DNA from: Aldehydirespirator sp965220645
Lineage (GTDB): Bacteria; Actinomycetota; Acidimicrobiia; Acidimicrobiales; Aldehydirespiratoraceae
Assembly (NCBI GenBank): GCA_965220645.1
Contig: OZ244836.1
Coordinates: forward strand, 1,488,001 to 1,552,000
Direction: 5' to 3'
Length of the DNA: 64,000 nucleotides
Positions 53,813-61,672 of the stretch are shown piece after piece. Below the pieces are notes generated by a model. That model did not search any database, had not been told where the DNA came from, and was given only the letters and a program-made list of their open reading frames with translations. Positions within the stretch are counted from its first letter, which is position 1. Each line of letters opens with the position of its first letter. The translations under genes and the position numbers were made by a program.

Positions 53813-55084
53813 TCAGGCGATCTGACGGGGCCGGGTCATGCGGGCCATGAACCAGGCGCCCGCAGCGGCGGCCACCAGCATCAGGGCGGCGATGCCCGAA
53901 TAGTGGCTGAGCGACTGGAAGCCGAGCAGCTCCACCAGGGCCCCGGATGACATCCCGCCCACCGCGCCTCCCGTGATCATGACGAAGTCCGCGCCGCCCT
54001 GAACCTCCACCCTCTGGCGCACCGGGAACGAGTTCGTGAGCAACACGCTGCCCGCGATGAGTCCGCAGCTCCAGCCGATTCCGATCAGCGTCAGACCGCT
54101 GAACAGCCCGGCGCTGTGCTCGGGGTCGGTGTGTCCGGCCAACTCTGCGCCCAGGAACAGGACCAGACCGCCGAGGGTGATGACGGTGTGGGTGCCCAGA
54201 CGGTCTACGAGCCATCCCACGATCGGTGAGAAGGCGTACATCCCGATGATGTGGATCGATATGACCTGGCCGATCACCGCGAGGTCCTGATCCCCGCTGG
54301 TCATGTGAAGCGGTGTTGCGGTCATGACGGCCACCATGACCATCTGTCCCACCAGCATGGCCAGCAGGGCGAGTCGGGCCGCTGGCACGGCCGTGATCCG
54401 GCGGATGACGGTGGCCGGCGATGCCGGGCGGGGCGCCTCCGCCCCGATCGTGCCCAGCACTTCCAGCGGGTCGGGGCGAAGCCAGGTCTGCGTGATCGCG
54501 AGTCCGGCCAGGAACATCGCCGAGCTCAGCACATAGGGGCCGGCGAGCTCGGGTAGGCCGATGAAGTGGGCAAAGTCGGCAAGCGGCCCCAGCGCGATCG
54601 TCGGTCCCGCGGCCGCGCCGAAGGTGGAGGCCCACACCAGCATCCCGATGGCGCGGGCCCGGCGGTCGTCGGGAGCGAGATCGGCCACCGCGTAGCGGGC
54701 GGCCAGATTGGTGGCCTGGCCCACACCGACCCCGATGATGCCCAGCACCACCAGCGGATACAGGCTCAACACGGCCGCCAGCAGGGCGGTGGCCGCTCCC
54801 GCTGCGCCCAGCGCCCATCCCACAACCAAGCCTTGGCGCCGGCCCAGGCGGGCCATGCGGCGCGACAGGGGCACCGCGGCAGCCATGCTGCCGAGCGACA
54901 TGGAGCCCGCGGCCAGCGTGGCCAGCGTCTCGCTGCCGGTGATCTCCTCGGCGAGCACTGCCGAACCCGCGAACGACGCTCCCATGGCCATGGTGGTGGG
55001 AACCACCGAGGCCATGGTGGCTGCCATCGTGCGGCGCTGGACCCTGGCGCGGTCGTACGTGGAGGTCGATGCGGTCTCGGTCAT
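53813..55084 (-). CDS. MFS transporter
   Basis: A 423-residue major facilitator protein with 12 predicted helices. The loop PLSRRMARLGRRQGLVVGWA near residue 74-93 corresponds to MFS motif A in the first half, and FSPIVGWLVDRLGTHTVITL near 283-302 to the second-half copy. It resembles actinobacterial MFS_1 exporters; the substrate is unknown. It is convergent with thiQ (6-bp gap) and divergent from the dehydrogenase remnant and hydrolase. Confidence 0.88.
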   Translation of the reverse strand: MTETASTSTYDRARVQRRTMAATMASVVPTTMAMGASFAGSAVLAEEITGSETLATLAAGSMSLGSMAAAVPLSRRMARLGRRQGLVVGWALGAAGAATALLAAVLSLYPLVVLGIIGVGVGQATNLAARYAVADLAPDDRRARAIGMLVWASTFGAAAGPTIALGPLADFAHFIGLPELAGPYVLSSAMFLAGLAITQTWLRPDPLEVLGTIGAEAPRPASPATVIRRITAVPAARLALLAMLVGQMVMVAVMTATPLHMTSGDQDLAVIGQVISIHIIGMYAFSPIVGWLVDRLGTHTVITLGGLVLFLGAELAGHTDPEHSAGLFSGLTLIGIGWSCGLIAGSVLLTNSFPVRQRVEVQGGADFVMITGGAVGGMSSGALVELLGFQSLSHYSGIAALMLVAAAAGAWFMARMTRPRQIA

Positions 55085-55182
55085 GGGCTGGCGACCGCCA
55101 TGTCGCCATGGACTCGGTCCGCGATGCAGGCCACCGGCCGACGCTATCGCCCGCGGGGACCGTCGGATAGCTTGGCGAAGGC

Positions 55183-55314
55183 ATGGACGTCGGATTCATC
55201 GGCTTGGGCAACATCGAGGCCATCGGCGAGCCCACCTGGACTCGCACCAACCGCCTGTCGGGACTGCGGACCCTGCCCGCCGCCTTCACTGGCGCCAGAA
55301 GGGTCTATGCCTAG
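55183..55314 (+). pseudogene. Remnant of a 3-hydroxyisobutyrate-dehydrogenase-like gene (N-terminus only)
   Basis: A 43-codon frame that begins MDVGFIGLGNIEAIGEPTWT. The start is the first Rossmann strand of the beta-hydroxyacid/6-phosphogluconate dehydrogenase family (MxVGFIGLGNMG), but after about 11 residues homology is lost and the frame ends at TAG 55312-55314, overlapping the hydrolase ATG. The family is ~290 residues, so more than 90% is missing. It is probably a deletion scar whose start region was joined to the hydrolase gene. Confidence 0.45.
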
Positions 55315-56134
55315 GGCCCGCAACGGCGAGATCGAGATCGCCTACGAGACCCTCGGCGCTGAGGGCGATCCTGCGCTGATCCTGCTCCACGGCCTCGGTT
55401 CGAGCATGCTCGTGTGGCCTGAGGAGATGTGCGCCGGATTCGTTGATCGCGGCTTCTTCGTGCTGCGAATGGACCACCGCGACTCGGGGCTGTCCACCGT
55501 GCTTCCAGACGGTTCCCGCTACACCCTCGAAGACATGGCCGGCGATGCGGTCGCGGTGCTCGACGCGGCCGGATGCGACCGGGCCATCGTCTGCGGTTAC
55601 TCACTCGGCGGCATGGTCGCCCAGGCCGCGGCGGCTGCCTTCGGCGAGCGCGTGGCCGGGCTGGTCTCCATCTCGTCGCACACCGGCGAGCCGGGCGTCG
55701 GCGATCCCACGCCCGAAGCAATGGCAGCCCTGACCGCGCCTCCCGCCGCCACGATTCCCGAACAGATCGAGGCAGATCTGGCTGGCTACCGGATCTGGTC
55801 CAACCCGGAATGGCGCAACGAGCAGGCCGAGCGGGAGTACCTGGAGCGCAGCTACCGCCGGGCGTGGCATCCCGGGGCATCCGAGCGCCAGTTCAAGGCC
55901 GCGGCCCGAAGCGGCAGCCGAGCTGAGGCGCTCGCCGCGCTCGAAGTCCCCACGCTGGTGATTCACGGAGGCGGCGACCCGCTGATCGGCCCCGACGCCG
56001 GCCGCCGAACCGCGGAGCTGGTCCCAGGTGCCGAGCACCTGGAGATCGAGGGCATGGGCCACGAACTGCCGCCCCAGGTGTGGGCGAGCATCATCAGCGC
56101 AGTGACGACCTTGGCGGCCCGCATCGCCTGGTAG
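55307..56134 (+). CDS. Alpha/beta hydrolase
   Basis: A 275-residue alpha/beta hydrolase from ATG 55307. LILLHGLGSSMLVWPEEMCA (~25-44) is the oxyanion region, GYSLGGMVAQAAAAAFGERV (~96-115) the serine elbow, VIHGGGDPLIGPDAG (~219-233) the catalytic-acid strand, and EIEGMGHELPPQVW (~247-260) the histidine. The pattern matches the aclacinomycin methylesterase RdmC-like group. The long upstream frame (from 54566) is antisense to the MFS gene and not coding. Confidence 0.9.
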   Translation: MPRARNGEIEIAYETLGAEGDPALILLHGLGSSMLVWPEEMCAGFVDRGFFVLRMDHRDSGLSTVLPDGSRYTLEDMAGDAVAVLDAAGCDRAIVCGYSLGGMVAQAAAAAFGERVAGLVSISSHTGEPGVGDPTPEAMAALTAPPAATIPEQIEADLAGYRIWSNPEWRNEQAEREYLERSYRRAWHPGASERQFKAAARSGSRAEALAALEVPTLVIHGGGDPLIGPDAGRRTAELVPGAEHLEIEGMGHELPPQVWASIISAVTTLAARIAW

Positions 56135-56216
56135 CGGATCTCTTCGGTCGCTCTGTTGACCTGACAGACGGCGATGAGCCCCGCCGTACACTGGCGGCCG
56201 ACACAGGAGGAGTCGC

Positions 56217-57359
56217 ATGGGGCCGCTGTCAGGAGTACGGGTGATCGAGATCGCGGGCATCGGCCCCGGTCCTTTCTGCGCCATGATGCTGGCCGACATG
56301 GGCGCCGACGTGGTCAGGGTGGACCGGGCGTCGGCGGTGCGAGGCGGCGACCCCGACCGCCCTCCGCTCGACCTGCTGAACCGGGGCCGCCGTTCCGTCG
56401 GTATCGACCTCAAGTCATCTGAAGGCGTCGAGACGGTCCTCAACCTTGTCGAGGGCGCCGACGCGCTGCTGGAGGGATTCAGGCCCGGGGTCGCGGAGCG
56501 GCTCGGGATCGGCCCGGAGGACTGCCTAGCCCGCAACGGCCGTCTCGTCTACGGCAGGATGACCGGCTGGGGCCAGGACGGTCCGTACGCCACCGCAGCC
56601 GGTCACGACCTCAACTACATCGCTCTGGCCGGTGCCCTGCACGGCATCGGACGCCAGGGCGACGCTCCGGTGCCGCCGCTCAATCTGGTAGGCGACTTCG
56701 GGGGCGGCGGCATGTACCTGGCCTACGGGATGGTGTGCGCGCTGCTGGAGGCCCGCTCCTCGGGTCGGGGCCAAGTCGTCGATGCCGCCATGGTGGATGG
56801 CGCCGCCTCGCTGATGACAGCCTTCTTCGGGATGGCGGGGTCTGGGTTCTGGTCGGAGGAGCGGGGCACCAACATGCTCGACACCGGCGCGCACTTCTAC
56901 AACGTGTACGAGACCGCCGACGGCAAGTACATCTCGCTGGGCCCGATCGAGCCCCAGTTCTACGCCGAGCTTCGCGAACGGCTCGGACTGCAAGGCCCCG
57001 AGTGGGACAACCAGATGGATCGGACGCGCTGGCCTGATCTGAAGGAGAGGCTTGCTGCGGTGATTGGCCAGCGCACCCGCGACGAGTGGTGCGAGTTGCT
57101 GGAGGGCACTGACACGTGCTTTGCGCCCGTCCTGTCGCTGGCGGAGGCGCCCGAGCACGCCCACAACCGAGAGCGAGGCACTTTCACTGAAATCGCCGGC
57201 GTGGTGCAACCAGCCGCGGCGCCCCGCTTCAGCCGCACCCCCGGGACGATCCGCCGCCCGCCGCCCCACGCAGGCCAGCACACCGACGAGATCCTGTCCG
57301 AGCTGGACCTCGATCCTGGGGCGATTGCGTCCCTGCGCGAGTCCGGAGTCGTCGCCTGA
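56217..57359 (+). CDS. Alpha-methylacyl-CoA racemase-like family III CoA-transferase protein
   Basis: A 380-residue member of the CaiB/BaiF fold, preceded by AGGAGG. The N-terminus GPLSGVRVIEIAGIGPGPFC is nearly that of mycobacterial MCR. The MCR active-site residues appear to be kept: His in TAAGHDLNYIALAGALHGIG (~125), Asp in DAAMVDGAASLM (~195) and Glu in SLGPIEPQFYAELRERLGL (~244). The enzyme would epimerise 2-methyl-branched acyl-CoAs so that they can enter beta-oxidation, as in sterol side-chain or phytanate degradation. Flanking hydrolase and membrane protein give no clear pathway link. Confidence 0.9.
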   Translation: MGPLSGVRVIEIAGIGPGPFCAMMLADMGADVVRVDRASAVRGGDPDRPPLDLLNRGRRSVGIDLKSSEGVETVLNLVEGADALLEGFRPGVAERLGIGPEDCLARNGRLVYGRMTGWGQDGPYATAAGHDLNYIALAGALHGIGRQGDAPVPPLNLVGDFGGGGMYLAYGMVCALLEARSSGRGQVVDAAMVDGAASLMTAFFGMAGSGFWSEERGTNMLDTGAHFYNVYETADGKYISLGPIEPQFYAELRERLGLQGPEWDNQMDRTRWPDLKERLAAVIGQRTRDEWCELLEGTDTCFAPVLSLAEAPEHAHNRERGTFTEIAGVVQPAAAPRFSRTPGTIRRPPPHAGQHTDEILSELDLDPGAIASLRESGVVA

Positions 57360-57372
57360 TGGATCTCATCGG

Positions 57373-57855
57373 ATGGCCGTCAAGCGCCGCCGGCGCAAGT
57401 TCGACCGACCTCTTCGCCGCGCTGGACGCGGACTCGATCCCCTAGGTCCCGGCGGCGGGGTGACCGCAATGACAGGTGTGATGGCGTCGATTGTCGGTGA
57501 TTTCCACGACTGGTTCTCGTGGGTGGTGATCTTCTCCAACGCCCTGGCCGGGCTGTGGGCCCTCGCGGCGCACCGCCGTTCGAGCCTGCGGTCGCTGGCT
57601 CTGTGGATCACCACGGTCGCGGCCCAGCTCACCGTCTTCGTGCAGGCAGGGCTCGGCACCTGGCTCATGGTCCGGGAGGGACGCGACGCTGGAGATCTGC
57701 ACGCGCTGTACGGGTTCTCGGCGCTGGTCGCTGTGGGCATCGCATACAGCTACCGGCAGCAGCTGCGCAGCCACTTGTACCTGCTCTACGGCTGCACCGG
57801 CCTGTTCCTCATGGGACTGGGAATCCGGGCCGTGATTCTCGACTCTCTTCCCTGA
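57373..57855 (+). CDS. Four-helix membrane protein, unknown function
   Basis: A 160-residue protein starting ATG 57373, 13 bp after the racemase-like gene. A basic N-terminus (MAVKRRRRKFDRPLRRAGRG) is followed by about four hydrophobic helices: HDWFSWVVIFSNALAGLWAL, LALWITTVAAQLTVFVQAGL, GFSALVAVGIAYSY and LLYGCTGLFLMGLGIRAVIL. The compact four-helix design with conserved aromatic and arginine positions occurs in small actinobacterial membrane proteins; no function is known to me. A later start at ATG 57472 would remove the basic leader. Confidence 0.7.
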   Translation: MAVKRRRRKFDRPLRRAGRGLDPLGPGGGVTAMTGVMASIVGDFHDWFSWVVIFSNALAGLWALAAHRRSSLRSLALWITTVAAQLTVFVQAGLGTWLMVREGRDAGDLHALYGFSALVAVGIAYSYRQQLRSHLYLLYGCTGLFLMGLGIRAVILDSLP

Positions 57856-57947
57856 CATCAGCCGCGCCGGGCTCCATAGCAGCCATGCGCGTCTCGTCGT
57901 GAGAGCCCGGGTACTGTCGGCCGCGGCGACGAAGGAGTCGTTCGACT

Positions 57948-59639
57948 ATGACTATGACCATGACGTCGACGGTCGCGCTCACGGCTACCGATGTGGCCAC
58001 GGAGCTTTTCTCGTCTCTGGGTCTGGCGACCGTGGACGTTCACCACGGTCTGACCCAGGACGAGTTGTTTGCGGCCGCGGTCTCCGGCGATCTGGGCCGG
58101 GTGCGTCCGGGCGGCCCCGACAACGAGCACAAGGCCCATGTCACTGCGCTCGGCAACGACGGACCGCTGGTCTTCTACTCCGATCCCTCCTGCACCGGCC
58201 GGCCGGTGCACGACACGTTCTGCGTGGACCGCGCCTCGATCAGCGAGCAGGTGTGGTGGAAGGACGACTTCGCGCCCTTCGATGCCGGGGCGTTCGACTC
58301 TCTGGTGGACCGCGTCGTGGCTCACCTCAACGGACGCCGGGCCCGGCTGTATGTGACCGACGTGTACTGCGGTGCGGACCCCGACTTCGCGGAGCCTTGC
58401 CGCTTCGTCGGCGAGTACGCCTCCCACGCCTACTTCTGCAACATCATGCTGCCTGCGCACCTCGACGGCGCTCCCGATCGCCGCGATCACGGATGGACGC
58501 TGCTCAACGTGCCGTCCTTCCATTGCAGCCCCAGCCGCGACGGCACCCGGTCACCGCGGGCGGTGATCATCGACATGGAGCGCCGCCTCGCCCTGGTGCT
58601 GGGCCGGGCCGACTACTGCGGCGTGAACAAGAAGACCATGTTCACGGTCATGAACTTCGTGCAGCCACAAAAGGGACAGCTCTCGATGCACTGCTCGGCC
58701 AACGTGGGCACCGGTGGCGACAGCGCCATCCTGTTCGGATTGTCGGGAACGGGCAAGACCACCCTGTCGGCCGATCCCGATCGCGATCTCATCGGCGACG
58801 ACGAGCACATCTGGACCGACTCCGGTATCGCCAACTATGAGGCCGGGTGCTACGCCAAGTTGATCGACCTGGACAAGCAGGCCGAGCCGGTGATCGCGGC
58901 CGCGCTGTCGATGAAGGGCACGCTGATCGAGAACGTCCCCGCCCTGAACGGTCGCAGCCTCGCGGACACCCACCCCCAGGACTTGGATCTGCGAGACCGG
59001 TCCATTACCGAGAACACCCGTTTCGCCTATCCGCTGGAGTGCAACCCGCACCTGGCGCCCGGCCATCGCGGCCCACACCCGACAACCATCGTGCTGCTGA
59101 CCGCGGACGCCTTCGGCGTGCTGCCACCGGTCGCGATCCTGGACCCCGACGAGGTGATGTACCACTTCGTGATGGGTTTCACAGCCAAGCTGGCCGGCAC
59201 GGAGGTGGACGTGACCGAACCGGTAGCCACCTTCTCACCCTGCTTCGGCGCTCCGTTCATGGCCCGCAAGCCCGATGTGTACGCCCGGCTGCTCAAGCAG
59301 CGCATGCACGATCACCAGGCCCGTTGCGTGCTGTTGAACACCGGCTGGTCGGGTGGCGCTTACGGCGCCGGCCAACGGATGTCGCTGCCGGTCACCCGCA
59401 GGCTCCTCGATGCCGCGCTGTCGGGAGAGTTCGACGACGTCGACACCCGCACCCACCCGGTCCTGGGTTTGCGAATGCCGGTGACCTGCGCTGGCGTGGA
59501 CGACCGGATCCTCGATCCGGGCAGCACCTGGGAGGTTCCCGACGCCTACGAGGCCGCGGCCTTCCGGCTCAGGGACATGTTCCGGGCCAGGTACACCGAG
59601 CAGGGATACGCCGAGATGGGGATCGGGGCTGCGATCTAG
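57948..59639 (+). CDS. pckA: Phosphoenolpyruvate carboxykinase (ATP)
   Basis: A 563-residue ATP-type PEP carboxykinase. The P-loop GLSGTGKTTLSADPDRDLIG is near residues 265-284, the metal motif DDEHIWTDSGIANYEAGCYA follows it, and ENTRFAYPLECNP and TADAFGVLPPVA complete the active site. It converts oxaloacetate and ATP to PEP, CO2 and ADP for gluconeogenesis. The start has three closely spaced ATGs (57948, 57954, 57960) after GAAGGAG; the first has the best spacing. Many actinobacteria use the GTP-dependent enzyme instead, so the ATP type is a useful trait. Confidence 0.96.
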   Translation: MTMTMTSTVALTATDVATELFSSLGLATVDVHHGLTQDELFAAAVSGDLGRVRPGGPDNEHKAHVTALGNDGPLVFYSDPSCTGRPVHDTFCVDRASISEQVWWKDDFAPFDAGAFDSLVDRVVAHLNGRRARLYVTDVYCGADPDFAEPCRFVGEYASHAYFCNIMLPAHLDGAPDRRDHGWTLLNVPSFHCSPSRDGTRSPRAVIIDMERRLALVLGRADYCGVNKKTMFTVMNFVQPQKGQLSMHCSANVGTGGDSAILFGLSGTGKTTLSADPDRDLIGDDEHIWTDSGIANYEAGCYAKLIDLDKQAEPVIAAALSMKGTLIENVPALNGRSLADTHPQDLDLRDRSITENTRFAYPLECNPHLAPGHRGPHPTTIVLLTADAFGVLPPVAILDPDEVMYHFVMGFTAKLAGTEVDVTEPVATFSPCFGAPFMARKPDVYARLLKQRMHDHQARCVLLNTGWSGGAYGAGQRMSLPVTRRLLDAALSGEFDDVDTRTHPVLGLRMPVTCAGVDDRILDPGSTWEVPDAYEAAAFRLRDMFRARYTEQGYAEMGIGAAI

Positions 59640-59655
59640 CGCCCGCCCGGGGCTC

Positions 59656-59877
59656 TTAGAACTCGGGCGTCCCCATGTCGACCTCCGATCCGAGGCGCAG
59701 CCGGGTGGCCCGCCCGTGGTCGTCGAGGTCGAACTGCACCCGCTGGCCCTGGCGCAGCATCCGGAACACCGATCCCTCCAGCGCGTCGTCCGCGAGGTCG
59801 ATGTCGGCGAGGTCGGCTTCGCTGACGAGCACCCCATCGCCGGTGACGGGGTCGTAGCTCTTGATGACACCCTGCAC
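59656..59877 (-). CDS. Cold-shock-domain-like protein
   Basis: A 73-residue single OB-fold protein. MQGVIKSYDPVTGDGVLVSE matches the start of cold-shock proteins (GxVKxFxxxxGxGFI), but the RNP1 aromatic positions are not conserved: VLVSEADLADIDLADDALEG lacks the K-G-F-G-F and V-F-V-H motifs. The C-terminal half RQGQRVQFDLDDHGRATRLR is typical. It may bind nucleic acid weakly or have another role. It lies between convergent pckA and the divergent DAK2 gene. Confidence 0.75.
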   Translation of the reverse strand: MQGVIKSYDPVTGDGVLVSEADLADIDLADDALEGSVFRMLRQGQRVQFDLDDHGRATRLRLGSEVDMGTPEF

Positions 59878-59955
59878 GGAGCCGCAGCGTAGCGCCGAGT
59901 TGGCAGCGCCGGTCCCGGCTCACCTGCGCCCACCCTGATCGGTATCATCGGCTTC

Positions 59956-61644
59956 ATGCCACCGCTCGTTCTCGACGCGGCCACACTGCGCCGCGTCATC
60001 GTCGGCTTCCACGGAGGACTCGCCGACCACCGCCAAGTAATCGACAACCTGAACGTCTACCCGGTCCCGGACGGCGACACCGGAACCAACATGACGCTCA
60101 CCATGCAGTCGGTCACAGACGGGCTCGCCGACGTCGACGACGCTCTGGAGCCGCTGTGCACGGCGGTCTCCCACGGCGCGCTCATGGGCGCCCGGGGCAA
60201 CTCCGGGGTGATCCTGGCCCAGATCCTGCGGGGCTTCTCCGGTGTGCTGCGCGACAGCGACGCCGCGGGTGTGGCTCCGGGGGCGCCGGAGGTGGCTCGG
60301 GCGCTGGCCGCCGCCAGCGCCGGCGCGTACACAGCGGTAGCCCGGCCGGTGGAGGGCACCATCCTCACCGTCATCCGGGAGGCATCGGAGTCGGCTCACG
60401 AGGCCGCTTCGGCCGGCGAGAGCCTCGTGGAGATGCTCGACGCCGCCCGGTCCAGGGGCTACGACGCGCTGTCGCGCACCCCGCAGATGCTGGCCGTACT
60501 GGCCGAGGCCGGGGTTGTGGACGCGGGCGGGGCGGGGCTGCTGCTGCTGCTCGACGCCTGCCTGGCCGAACTGGACGGCCGGCCCATGCCCGTGCCACCC
60601 GAGGCTGCCGCTGGGCCGGCGCCGGCCGCGTTGGCCAGCGAGGCCCGCCCGGTGGAGGAGTCCTCCATCGCCGACTTGCGCTACGAAGTGATGTTCCTGC
60701 TCGACGCCCCCGACGAGTCGGTTGACGGATTCAAGCAGGCATGGACCGAGGTCGGCGACTCGATCGTGGTAGTGGGCGGAGACGGCATCTGGAACTGCCA
60801 CATCCACACCGACGACATCGGCGCGGCCATCGAGGCCGGGATCGCGGTAGGTCGGCCCCACCGCATCCAGATCACCGACCTGCTCGATCAGGCCGCCGAG
60901 CACTCCGAGTCGTTCACGGCGCCGGACTCGGCGCTCGCTCACGATGACGGCACCGTGGCGCCGCCCGCGGTGCAGATCACCGAGGCCGATCGATGCTCGG
61001 TGGTGGCGGTGGGGGCCGGTGCTGGCGTGGTCGACATCCTCAAGTCGATGGGCGCTCACCGCGTGGTGGCGGGAGGCCAGTCCATGAACCCGTCCACCGC
61101 GGAGCTACTCGCGGCCGTCGACTCGCTTCCCACCGGCCATGTCGTGGTGCTGCCCAACAACAAGAACATCATCCCGGTGGCTGAGCAGGTCGATGGCGAG
61201 ACCGAGCGCGCCGTGGGCGTCGTGCCCACTCGCAGCGTGGTCGAGGGAATCTCCAGCCTGCTGGCCTTCTCTCCGGGTGCCACCGCGGCCCAGAACTCCG
61301 AGGCGATGGCGGCCGCAGCCGCGTCGGTCACCCACGGCGAGGTCACCCAAGCCGTCCGCGACGCCTCCAGCTCGGCGGGCCCCATCACGGAGGGCGACTG
61401 GCTCGGTATCGGCCCCGACGGCATCGCCGCGGTGGAGTCCGATGTCGCTGCCGCCGCGACCGGCCTGCTGAGCACCATCATTGACGACGACCACGAGTTG
61501 CTCACCGTGCTCACCGGCACCGAAGCGGAGGCGGCCACCACCGAGGCCATCGTCGGGCACGTTGCCGAGCACCACCCTGACGTAGAGGTCGAGGTGTCAG
61601 ACGGCGGCCAGCCCCTGTACCCGTACTACTTCGGCCTCGAATAG
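59956..61644 (+). CDS. DAK2-domain fatty acid kinase-like protein (FakA/YloV family)
   Basis: A 562-residue protein. The N-terminal DhaL/DAK2 kinase domain (~1-200) has NLNVYPVPDGDTGTNMTLTM (~32-51) with the metal-binding aspartates and SHGALMGARGNSGVILAQIL (~70-89). The middle ~230-330 and C-terminal ~345-562 regions include LPNNKNIIPVAEQVDGETER and the end segment VEVSDGGQPLYPYYFGLE, as in FakA. FakA phosphorylates fatty acids presented by FakB proteins. No fakB is adjacent; the gene lies 28 bp before recG, the arrangement common in Gram-positive genomes. Confidence 0.9.
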   Translation: MPPLVLDAATLRRVIVGFHGGLADHRQVIDNLNVYPVPDGDTGTNMTLTMQSVTDGLADVDDALEPLCTAVSHGALMGARGNSGVILAQILRGFSGVLRDSDAAGVAPGAPEVARALAAASAGAYTAVARPVEGTILTVIREASESAHEAASAGESLVEMLDAARSRGYDALSRTPQMLAVLAEAGVVDAGGAGLLLLLDACLAELDGRPMPVPPEAAAGPAPAALASEARPVEESSIADLRYEVMFLLDAPDESVDGFKQAWTEVGDSIVVVGGDGIWNCHIHTDDIGAAIEAGIAVGRPHRIQITDLLDQAAEHSESFTAPDSALAHDDGTVAPPAVQITEADRCSVVAVGAGAGVVDILKSMGAHRVVAGGQSMNPSTAELLAAVDSLPTGHVVVLPNNKNIIPVAEQVDGETERAVGVVPTRSVVEGISSLLAFSPGATAAQNSEAMAAAAASVTHGEVTQAVRDASSSAGPITEGDWLGIGPDGIAAVESDVAAAATGLLSTIIDDDHELLTVLTGTEAEAATTEAIVGHVAEHHPDVEVEVSDGGQPLYPYYFGLE

Positions 61645-61672
61645 ACGTCGGCGGGCCTGCACCACCACGCCG

